NCBI GenBank assembly: GCA_032690845.1
Contig: CM064429.1
Coordinates: 13,796,569-13,860,568 of the forward strand
Origin: Eleusine coracana subsp. coracana
Taxonomy: Eukaryota; Streptophyta; Magnoliopsida; Poales; Poaceae
Direction of reading: 5' to 3'
Length of the DNA stretch: 64,000 nucleotides
Part shown: positions 11,536-20,603 of the stretch, piece by piece
Layout of the letters: each line of letters starts with the position of its first letter
Numbering within the stretch: the first letter of the stretch is position 1
The notes under the pieces: model-generated
What the model was told of the DNA's origin: nothing
The model's input: only the letters and a program-made list of their open reading frames with translations
Databases searched by the model: none
Position numbers and translations under genes: made by a program

Positions 11536-11966
11536 ATGTCGGCGTTCACTCGCTCCACGGTGACAAAGAAGAAGTTGGAGGGACTCGTCCAAGCCGGGCT
11601 TCTCGCGCCCCTCACTGGAGTGAGGGAATGGGTGGTGCTGGGGAATGAGATGCGACCGGAGCCCCCGAGGGGCTATGTGGTGTCATTCGTCCCTTTCCAT
11701 GAGCGCGGGCTCGGGCGGCCGGCGCACGACTTCCTCTGGATGCTGCTCTACCACTACAAGGTGAAGTTGCAGCATCTAAATCCCAACGGGGTCCAGCACA
11801 TCTCGGCCTTTGTGGCCTTGTGCGAGGGATTTCTTGGGATCATGCCTAACTTCGACCTGTGGTGCCACTATTTCCTCATATCCTGCATCCGGCGTAGGAT
11901 TGCGGGCGAGAGCTTCCCGTGCACCATCGGGTGCGCGGGCATCCGGCTTCGAGGCGAGCGCACGTG

Positions 11967-13515
11967 TGTTGACTTTTGCTAAGCCATATTAATAAATCAT
12001 TCCCGGCACGGGGCCAGAAACGGTTCACTAATATGTCCCAGAGTCAAGTAGGTAAAATCCGCAAGCGCACGGAGAATACCGCTGTAGCATTTCACCCGGA
12101 AGTATTCAGGGTATCGTATTTGTTTATCCTAAAGGAAGGTTATGATCAAGAAGCGTTACTAACATATAAGATCATGTTAACAATTAGCAAGGATATCTAA
12201 CCAAGACAGGCGGGTACATGATAATAACCGGGTAGTGTGACACACACAGAAGATTCCTACTAAATAAATAAAGTCTAGTGGAGGAAAGACTAGGCTAAGC
12301 TACTCCTACTATACATTACTATACAGTTGCATAGCCTAAGTAGAATACATACAGACCCACACTCAGGTTCAGCAGTCAATAGTATAGCACTTCAGGCACG
12401 GACTTACCCCTGCATCCACAGGCGACTTCCGCCAAGAGCCTACGCACTAGCCTAGCAGGGAGGATTTCAAAGGACGGATAGGGCTGTCACCACCTGCCGC
12501 CTACCTCAACGAACCAGTAGACTAACGAATAATTGATGCAAATCAGTCACCCAAGTACCATACTTGCATGACCAAAGAGCACTCTGCCCCTCCGCGATTA
12601 CTATTAACGAGGCAGAGTTACCGTACGAATACGATCACCAAACCCATGCTATACTTTATCAGCTAAAACTAAGCATATAGACTATAACATATAAACTAGA
12701 CTATAGTGACGGTATATAACTAGCATGACAATAGTAGTATAATAAATATAAACTACTATCACACAAGTAGACTATGCTATCACATATATGGATCACAATA
12801 TCAAACAAGAAACTCATGACCCAAGCACAACTATATAGAAAATATATATATATTGATAAGAGCAAAGTCTTACAAAAGGGAAAAGATACAAGAGCCATAC
12901 CAATTCCAAGTGAAGACTTGGGACTAGAGAGCTCTAGACTCAGCCTAACTCCACTAAAACTCCAAGAACTACTACTAGCAAGAGAGAAATGCTTCTTGTG
13001 GTGTGTGTTGAGTGTGAAGGCACACCCTCCTATTTATAGCCTCAATAGGTCGGCAAGGGAGAGTAACCGCCACGGAAGGCATCTCAAACCGTCATCAGGA
13101 GTCGCGGAGGAGCCAACACGTGGAAGCCCAGGCGGAGAGGGCGCCCGGCCGGGTCGGCCGACCTGACCAGGTCGGCCGACCTGGGGGTGGCCCCTCCTGG
13201 CCTGTGCTTTCTCCAGGTGGCTGTCCTGTGGGCCCTGACGTTGGTTTGCGCGGTATTACAGGGAGTTACGTCGGTTAAGTGCTGCAAATGGGCCCTTCAA
13301 TCCGTGTGACGTCCATGTGGCACTCTCTGATTGGTCGAAAGTGTGTTTTCTTGCCTTTTGAGGTGTTTCCTTCACCTTTCCTCCTGCATGCACAAAGTTC
13401 TCCAAGTACAAGTGGAACTATATTATTGTGCTAAAGCATGCGTGTATGAAATGCCAAATTCTCCTTTATTTGAGTATAGTTGACGGTTGAAAATGATACT
13501 TAACAGCCGTCAACA
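11967..13515 (-). repeat. Element C: 3' LTR (intact, 1,549 bp)
   Basis: Full-length LTR with TGTTGAC/GTCAACA ends in inverted orientation. TATA box (minus strand TATAAATA) at 13,038-13,031. Palindrome pair with core GGTCGGCCGACC at 13,151-13,164 and 13,169-13,182, about 119 bp upstream of the TATA box. Same length as both LTRs of B. Confidence 0.9.
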
Positions 13516-15000
13516 AACTCCCCCAAGCTTACCCTTTGCTCGTCCCGAAGCAAAGATAAACTTAAGTTGTTGATCAGGAGTTGCTACAATGTCCTACTCC
13601 TCAATAATACTATGCGCACAACAAAGTACTCTTCCTAGAATTAAATATATTGGCGCATAACTTACCCATTTACCTCGATCCATGGGGCTTTTACACCTCA
13701 TTGTCTTGGGCGGTTGAGAGATAGAACAATTGCAGGGCACCAATCACTTGCTCTAGATTCCGCTATGTTGTTCCGGAGGTTTTCAAAAGATTTTGAAAAT
13801 AAAAACCAAGTTCCTCAAATGATTCTCTCGGATCACTCAATATGTGTATGATTCCTCACCAAGGCAAAGTGTTGCCTATAATCACCTACTTCTAAATAAG
13901 GCTTTATGTGGAGCTCAAGGTAGGGATATATGAGGCACTCATGTTCACATAATATTGCTATGTCAAAAGACCGGATCCAAGAAAAACATCAATTCAAACA
14001 ATCTTGATCAAGATGTGCAAGTGTGTGGGAGAACGGAGGAATGGTGGATGGGAAGAAATAACTCCTTTTTGAATTTTCCTTCTCTCTTTTGGAGTTTCTA
14101 GGCTATGGCTATCTTTTGCTTGCTCTCTTTTTTGAGCATTTTTTTTTCTTTCTTTTCTTTCTTTTTTTTTTTTTTTTTGCATAGCCATAGTCCTAGTTTG
14201 CAATGAATACTTTTAGAGAGGAATTTTGCAATGGATATATGGAGTGTTTCTTTGGATGGAGGGATGGATAGTGGCTTTCTTCCGGTGTAGAAGAATAGCT
14301 CACGGTGGATATGGTGGATATGGTGGATGCTATCTTCTTGATTTAGAAGGATAGCTCATGGCGGTGGATGTGTGTATATGATCTTGATCAAGAAAGCATG
14401 AAAAGAGTTCTACTAGGGTCACAACAATTTTGACTAAGCTCAATGTGAAACAAGCAGCATATGTGTAAAGGTTTTCAAATGTAAACACTACATATGGCTG
14501 TGGTGGGAATTTCATTATTGAGGAACTTATCAATTTGTCATTTTGAAAAATAAAACTCCGGAATTCAAGCTTTACGTTGAGCAAGATCATAGCAGCCCTA
14601 TCTATCATATCATACCTCTCAACAACTTAGAACTAGAGAATGCATATGCTACCCACAAGATTCAAGTTCAAGGCAAGATTTACCAACAAACCTAACTCTT
14701 GAGAGAGTACTAAGTTGTAAACTAGCATTAGAGAGGAATAAAGGACAGAGCAACTATTCATCATCTCAACATAGGAAAATTATACACATTCATACCGCGC
14801 ATGAAAAAGGGAAATATTTTTGTTCTTTTTATGTTTTGCAAATTTTTATGGATTTTTAGATTTAGCAAATGCAAGAAATAAAGAAAAGGGGAAAGATACA
14901 AGTTACCGTGAGAAGGGGGGTCCTCCCCCAAGCTTGTTCTTGCTCATATCTGCTGGTTCGGGTCGTAGCCTTGGGAGCGGAAGAAGGCATCCCAATTGCT

Positions 15001-16485
15001 CTAATTCTGAACCATCATCGCGTTCAGCTGGCGGAATTGGTTGTCGCTGAAATTCTGCCATTGCTGGGTGTCGGCGACATGTTGCGTGAGAGTTTGTTGC
15101 ATGCTCTCGGTGCGCAAATCAATGTCGTCCACCCTCCTTGTCAACTCGGCCATCCCATAGTTGAGTTCACGGAACCCACGGGATGAGAATGACCGAGTGG
15201 CAAAGGATGGCGGTCCGCTTGAACTTGATGACGTCTGCATGGGGTAATCGTACTGAGATTCCCATGCTCCGGCCTGCCATGTTGATGCACCCGCCTCGTC
15301 CTGTGGCGGGGGCTGCTCCCATACCGGATCTCCGGTCGGAGTGTGAAACTCCGGTGTAGGCTCCATATGCCTACGGGAACGTGTCGGTCGCCCTGAAACA
15401 CTATGCCTGCGAACTTCTCCCACTGGCTCAAGTGGGAGGGTTAGTGCCCGACAGTGATACAAACGAAGACCCGGGTTAGGTAACGGGAATTCATTTGTAT
15501 ACCCGGGAAAGTGATAGATCAAGGCATTATTTGGACCATGTTTCAAAGTATGTCCTTGCACAAAATAGTCCTCGCCTAGAAATTCTCTATCTACCGTCAA
15601 ATATTCAACATGAACATTCTCAAGCAGACCACACTTCTGCGCAATGCGAGTAACTAAAGAGGTGCACTCAATTGGTCCTGTCAACTTTATATTGTCTAAC
15701 CATTGATCAATCATGCATTCCGCGGGTGACACCCTAATTTTCTTAACCATGGCATAAAGTATTTTTAATTCATCTTGCCGGACAACCCTAATGTCACCTC
15801 GAGGAAACAAGGTCATAGCCAACCACACATGCATAAATCTAAGTGTAGGATTATGGATGGCACTTGTTCTAGGCTTGGGACCCCACTCGTTTCCGGAAAT
15901 CTTTTTCCAAAAACTTTCTTTATGGAACCCCTTTAGCGCTTTATCTAAGTCTAGCCTACATTTAGGATTTAGACCTAGCATAGCATGAAGATCACCCCAT
16001 GTGACCAAGCGCTCTTGCCCAAACAAGCGAAAAGAAATGCCTTCATCATACTTTCTAAGGGTGCATAAAAACTGCATAGTAAGCAAACGAGAACCCGGCT
16101 CATCTACTTCTACGAAATTTAGCCAACCCATAGTGCAAAAAATAGAGGCAAATTCTTCTCTCATACCTATTTTCTCGAGGAAGTCCGGATCAAAGCGTCG
16201 GGTGTGGGCGAATGGCCGTTCTCTCATGAGCGCGATGGCTTGGCCCTCGCGGTCGTCCTTGATGTCGAGATGCTCCTCGGTGATGAGCAAGGCCGGCCTT
16301 TCCTCCGGAATTTCAGCTTCGGGGTCACTATGCCCCGGACTTGGTGTGAGCTCGACGGATGATGCTTGACTCGTGCTTGCACGAGTGCTTTTTCTCCGCT
16401 TGATTCCGGCGACTTGCTTCATTCGTTTGAGCATGGCTGCACACAAGAACAAACACAAGACAAGAACAAAAACAAGATCGAACAA
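15001..16485 (-). CDS. Element C: second ORF, Athila ORF1-family-like (env position)
   Basis: 494 codons open; the better start is Met18 (16,434), because it follows a polypyrimidine/AG acceptor-like site and is preceded by a promoter-like region. The protein has a basic N-terminus (KRRKS), a central globular part with RFDPDFLEKIGM, FRLFGQERLVTWGDLHAMLG and FMHVWLAMTLFPRG, and a Ser/Pro/Gln-rich C-terminus with a heptad-like end. The order resembles the ATHILA ORF-1/retrotransposon C-terminal domain family found in the envelope position of Athila elements. The hydrophobic stretch in residues 1-17 lies upstream of the likely start and is probably leader. No transmembrane segment is evident after Met18, so an envelope role is not supported. 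Confidence 0.65.
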   Translation of the reverse strand: MFDLVFVLVLCLFLCAAMLKRMKQVAGIKRRKSTRASTSQASSVELTPSPGHSDPEAEIPEERPALLITEEHLDIKDDREGQAIALMRERPFAHTRRFDPDFLEKIGMREEFASIFCTMGWLNFVEVDEPGSRLLTMQFLCTLRKYDEGISFRLFGQERLVTWGDLHAMLGLNPKCRLDLDKALKGFHKESFWKKISGNEWGPKPRTSAIHNPTLRFMHVWLAMTLFPRGDIRVVRQDELKILYAMVKKIRVSPAECMIDQWLDNIKLTGPIECTSLVTRIAQKCGLLENVHVEYLTVDREFLGEDYFVQGHTLKHGPNNALIYHFPGYTNEFPLPNPGLRLYHCRALTLPLEPVGEVRRHSVSGRPTRSRRHMEPTPEFHTPTGDPVWEQPPPQDEAGASTWQAGAWESQYDYPMQTSSSSSGPPSFATRSFSSRGFRELNYGMAELTRRVDDIDLRTESMQQTLTQHVADTQQWQNFSDNQFRQLNAMMVQN

Positions 16486-17182
16486 GTGTTCGGGTGAGCG
16501 TTAGTGAAAACGACAAGCCCGAGCTTCTCCGAAATTGGTTTTCTTTTCACAACAACTTGCAAATGCACTAAAACAGAGGGGAAATATTTTTTTGGGTTTT
16601 TGGGGCTGTAGTAAAGTTGAAGAACACGAAATTTTGGGAGAGCAACAAGTGAGCAAAGGAGGGGAGTGAAAAATGAGCTTGGAATGGTGAAGCTCCTCCT
16701 CCTGGGCGGTTTTTAAAGCCAAGGAAGCAAGATGGCCGTTAGAAAGAGACAGAGCAACGGCCATATAGCCGTTGGGAGAAAGGAGCACAGGAAAAGGTGG
16801 GGCCAGTGGGTCGGCCGACCTCACCAGGTCGGCCGACCTGGCAGGTGGGCCTCCTGGCAGCCCCCTTTTTCCTATGTGTTCCCCAACGGCTAGGGGATTT
16901 GTCCCCTGCTGCCTTTTTGCTCAAAAAGCTCGACAAAAAATCTTTTCAAAATGGAAAGCCCAAAAACCTATTTTCTAAATTTTCAAAAATGCAAATGAGT
17001 TTTGAAAAATTCCAAGGTGGCTGGAAAAATTCAAAAATGCAGAAATGCAGTGGTCGGGAAAAATCAAAATGTGGTGGAAAGCAAATATGCAATTAAAAGA
17101 GCAAATATGGATAACTACCGGTTTAACCTCCCGGTGAGGACTCACCTTTTAAAGTCCGACGAGCGGGACTTTTCTCCGGCGT
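16486..17182 (-). promoter_or_regulatory. Element C: spacer with internal promoter-like module before ORF2
   Basis: Between gag-protease and ORF2. On the minus strand it holds a palindrome pair (16,826-16,839 and 16,808-16,821, core GGTCGGCCGACC), then 98 bp further a weak TATA-like TTTAAAAA (16,717-16,710), a pyrimidine-rich leader, and TGTGCAG just before the ORF2 ATG. In B the same place reads TATAAAAA. The layout copies that of the LTR promoter of the same element. Confidence 0.5.
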
Positions 17183-19684
17183 TCAGCTCGATGAAGCGTT
17201 GTCGGGTCCCGGAGATGAAGACACGGATGATGCTTCTTGTTTCATTCGCCACACCTTCTTGGTCTTTGTTGCGGTCGGTGGCTTCTCGGGCTTCGGAGGC
17301 TGCGGTTTTGCAGGCTTCACAGCCTGTTTCTTTGCAGACCTCGGAGGTTGCTGCCTTGTGGACTTCAGAGGCTGTTGCTTAATGTGTGAACTTTTCCTCC
17401 TTGCCTTCATCAGTTGTTGCTGTGCAACCTTTTCCTTCTCAAGGAAGTTCTTCATGAATGTGATGAGGCTGTCCTTCTTTGGCGGAGTGACCTCCACTTC
17501 CTTGATGTTGCTTGGGTTCGGCCTGTACTTGATACGGATCATGTTGCACTGTTCTTTCCTTGGCCGAAAGTCAAACTTCTCCTCCTTGCCATTGATGTGG
17601 AAGCGGATTTCTCCGGCTCCTACATCGATGCGAGCATCCGCAGTGCTGAGAAATGGGCGTCCCAGGATGAGCGGTGTGCTCTTCCCGACGTCCATGTCAA
17701 GCACTACGAAGTCGACGGGGATGAAGCAATCCCGGATTTTCACCGGAATATCTTCGGCGATCCCCGCCGGATAGCGGACCGTTGAATCGGCCAGCTGCAG
17801 CTGCATCGGCGTGGGGGATAGTGTGGTGTAGTTGAGCTTGTCGAAGACATCCTTCGGCATGACGCTCACACTTGCCCCAAGATCACATAAGGCATGGTCG
17901 AAGTTCTGTGTCCCGATCGAGCAGGTGATCGTGGGACACCCCGGATCTTTCTTCTTCTCAGGAAGCCGCTTGAGTATAGCAGCGCTACACTCTTCCGTCA
18001 GCTTGACAATTTGTGTGGTCGGTAGTGGGCGCTTGTTGCTGATAAGATCCTTGAGGTAGCGAGCGTACGTGGGTACTTGTATCGCATCCAGCAAGGGCAC
18101 GTTGATGTGCAGCTTCTGGATCATCTCAACGAAGCGTGTGAACTGCTCGTCCACGGTTGGCTTCCTTCTTCTTTCAGGAAACGGCATGAGGCTCGTGGCA
18201 TAGAACTCATGTGGGGCCGTTTTCCTGGGTGGCAGTTCTTCTTCTTCTGCCGGCTTCTCAGCTGATGTGTCCTTTCCTGCATGGTTAGGGTATGGCGGAT
18301 CCCGAGTGGACTTACCTCCTCTCGTGGTAACCGCATTAACATTTTCTAAGGGGATCTCGGGTTGCCCCGGGATTTTCCCTGACTCAGCAGTAGGAACAGC
18401 AGCAGCTAACTGAGCTAATTGAGTTTCTATCATTTTATTAAAGCTCAGCTGATTCTTGAGAGCAGAGGAAACACCCTCTACCTTAGTGTGGATGCTCTCA
18501 AGAGTCCTATCAGTGGTGGCAAGCTTTTTACTGATGTTATCATTAACCTTAGCTTGACCAAGCACAAGATCTTTCAAGGAGGGCTGATTATAACTGGAAT
18601 TAAAACCAGAGAAGTTGCCAGAGTTACCTCCTTGGTAGTTGGGACGTGGTGGACCCCAACTTTGACCTCCTTGTGGACGGTAGCCGTTGTTGTTGTTGTT
18701 GCCCATGAACATTACATCCTCACGGGTCTCAGGGCAGTCATTGCCCGAGTGTCCCGTGTTGCCACAGACCTCGCAAGTCATCCGAGCATCTAGGGCTTTC
18801 ACTTCTCCATTGGCTTGGTCGTCCATCTTCTTCATGAGAAGGTCAATCTTGGCGGCGAGCATGTCAACCTCCTTGACGGAGTGCATGCCTCGCTGGCGAG
18901 GTTGGAGGCGCTCTTCATTCCAACCTTGGTTGGACACCATCTTCTCGATCAAAGCTTTTGCCTTGCTTACAGTGAGCGAGAAGAAGGCTCCACCAGCAGC
19001 AGCGTCGAGGTGGTCGCGAGCCGACGGAGTAAGCCCGTTGTAGAAGTTCTGGATGATCAGCCAATCATCCATCCCGTGGTGGGGACATGCCAGGATGTAC
19101 TCCTGGAGCCTCTCCCATGCCTCAGGAATCGACTCCTTCGACTCCTGCTGGAAGCTTGAGATCCTTCCGCGGAGGGCATTGGTCTTGCCCAGCGGGAAGA
19201 ACTTTGCAAGGAACACAGCTGAACACTTCTCCCAAGTGTTCACAGCTTCAGGGTTTGCGTAGAACCACTGTCTCGCTCTCCCAAGGAGAGAGAACGGGAA
19301 CAGTCGAAGGTGAACAGCGTCGGGGGTGACGTCCTTCATTTTGAACGTGTTGCAAATCTCCAGGAATTGCTGGAGATGAGCACTAGCGTCCTCATTGGCT
19401 TTCCCACAGAATGGGCTAGCCTGCACCATGGTGATGAGACCGGTCTTGATCTCGAAGTTCGCATCTCCCACATTGCCAGTTGGTCCCGTAGGGATGTTGG
19501 CAGCGGAGGGAGCGGAGAACTCACGGAGGGTCTTGTCGGCCATTTGCTCAGAGCTTGATGGTGCGGGATTGACATGTTTGATTGGCCGAGTCTCCTTACG
19601 AGGAGGGGTGAGCCTGGCTCGTGTCCTTCTCAGGAGTGATTCAGGATCTTCAGTGAAGTTTGTCGGCAAGTCGAAACCAGTCAT
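17183..19684 (-). CDS. Element C: gag-protease polyprotein
   Basis: 833 codons, intact. Residues about 80-260 are the retrotransposon gag domain (NFEIKTGLITMVQASPFCGK, RLFPFSLLGRARQWFYAN, ILACPHHGMDDWLIIQNFYN). A CCHC zinc knuckle, CEVCGNTGHSGNDC, lies near residue 310. Asn/Gly-rich sequence and a coiled-coil part follow. A pepsin-like protease is at about 585-690 with the active-site motif LCDLGASVSVMP (D-L-G instead of D-T/S-G, as in Athila proteins) and LILGRPFLSTADARIDV. The C-terminus (740-833) is Lys/Pro/Gln-rich and ends in a Ser-rich tail with a normal stop; no RT follows in any frame. Gag would form particles and the protease would process it; reverse transcriptase must be supplied by another element. 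Confidence 0.85.
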   Translation of the reverse strand: MTGFDLPTNFTEDPESLLRRTRARLTPPRKETRPIKHVNPAPSSSEQMADKTLREFSAPSAANIPTGPTGNVGDANFEIKTGLITMVQASPFCGKANEDASAHLQQFLEICNTFKMKDVTPDAVHLRLFPFSLLGRARQWFYANPEAVNTWEKCSAVFLAKFFPLGKTNALRGRISSFQQESKESIPEAWERLQEYILACPHHGMDDWLIIQNFYNGLTPSARDHLDAAAGGAFFSLTVSKAKALIEKMVSNQGWNEERLQPRQRGMHSVKEVDMLAAKIDLLMKKMDDQANGEVKALDARMTCEVCGNTGHSGNDCPETREDVMFMGNNNNNGYRPQGGQSWGPPRPNYQGGNSGNFSGFNSSYNQPSLKDLVLGQAKVNDNISKKLATTDRTLESIHTKVEGVSSALKNQLSFNKMIETQLAQLAAAVPTAESGKIPGQPEIPLENVNAVTTRGGKSTRDPPYPNHAGKDTSAEKPAEEEELPPRKTAPHEFYATSLMPFPERRRKPTVDEQFTRFVEMIQKLHINVPLLDAIQVPTYARYLKDLISNKRPLPTTQIVKLTEECSAAILKRLPEKKKDPGCPTITCSIGTQNFDHALCDLGASVSVMPKDVFDKLNYTTLSPTPMQLQLADSTVRYPAGIAEDIPVKIRDCFIPVDFVVLDMDVGKSTPLILGRPFLSTADARIDVGAGEIRFHINGKEEKFDFRPRKEQCNMIRIKYRPNPSNIKEVEVTPPKKDSLITFMKNFLEKEKVAQQQLMKARRKSSHIKQQPLKSTRQQPPRSAKKQAVKPAKPQPPKPEKPPTATKTKKVWRMKQEASSVSSSPGPDNASSS

Positions 19685-19829
19685 ACACTACCCTGTTTTC
19701 ATACAAAATGCAGAAAACAAAGCAAGGTTAGCCTGCCTAGGAGATAGCCTTAATAATTGCAACACTACTATATACATTAGTAATTTTTCTTAATCATACG
19801 CCTTCCCCGGCAACGGCGCCAGAAATGCT

Positions 19830-20603
19830 TGTTGACTTTTGCTAAGCCATATTAATAAATCATTCCCGGCACGGGGCCAGAAACGGTTCACTAATATGTC
19901 CCAGAGTCAAGTAGGTAAAATCCGCAAGCGCACGGAGAATACCGCTGTAGCATTTCACCCGGAAGTATTCAGGGTATCGTATTTGTTTATCCCAAAGGAA
20001 GGTTATGATCAAGAAGCGTTACTAACATATAAGATCATGTTAACAATTAGCAAGGATATCTAACCAAGACAGGCGGGTACATGATAATAACCGGGTAGTG
20101 TGACACACACAGAAGATTCCTACTAAATAAATAAAGTCTAGTGGAGGAAAGACTAGGCTAAGCTACTCCTACTATACATTACTATACAGTTGCATAGCCT
20201 AAGTAGAATACATACAGACCCACACTCAGGTTCAGCAGTCAATAGTATAGCACTTCAGGCACGGACTTACCCCTGCATCCACAGGCGACTTCCGCCAAGA
20301 GCATACGCACTAGCCTAGCGGGGAGGATTTCAAAGGACGAACAGGGCTGTCACCACCTGCCGCCTACCTCAACGAACCAGTAGACTAACGAATAATTGAT
20401 GCAAATCAGTCACCCAAGTACCATACTTGCATGACCAAAGAGCACTCTGCCCCTCCGCGATTACTATTAACGAGGCAGAGTTATTGTTGACGGTTGAAAG
20501 TGGAACTATATTATTGTGCTAAAGCATGCGTGTATGAAATGCCAAATTCTCCTTTATTTGAGTATAGTTGACGGTTGAAAATGGTACTTAACAGCCGTCA
20601 ACA
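19830..20603 (-). repeat. Element C: 5' LTR with a 775-bp internal deletion
   Basis: 774 bp instead of 1,549 bp. Sequence matches the 3' LTR up to about 20,482, then skips to the equivalent of 13,405 near 20,500. At the junction is extra TTGTTGACGGTTGAA, a copy of sequence found at about 20,568. The lost part includes the palindromes and TATA box, so this LTR should no longer drive the element. Confidence 0.8.

Larger units (their letters stand above)
11967..20603 (-). mobile_element. Element C: Athila-like LTR retrotransposon lacking pol
   Basis: Read on the minus strand: 5' LTR 19,830-20,603 (774 bp, internally deleted), primer binding site matching the tRNA-Asp 3' end (TGGCGCCGTTGCCGGGG, plus coordinates about 19,806-19,822), gag-protease ORF, spacer, second ORF, about 1.5 kb of untranslated sequence, polypurine tract (13,516 onward, reads GCTTGGGGGAGTT) and 3' LTR 11,967-13,515 (1,549 bp). 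LTR ends are TGTTGAC...GTCAACA. Target duplication ACGTG (11,962-11,966) versus ACGGG (20,604-20,608), one mismatch. No RT, RNase H or integrase is present. Sequence is nearly identical to B, so both are recent. Confidence 0.9.

Noticed and set aside
12701..13166. ORFs in the C and B LTRs (65-130 codons)
   Set aside because: They overlap the TATA box and leader and are not conserved as proteins; kept identical only because the LTRs are recent copies.
17199..19793. Several 100-190-codon plus-strand ORFs
   Set aside because: Antisense shadows of the C gag-protease; the same shadows occur on the minus strand in B.
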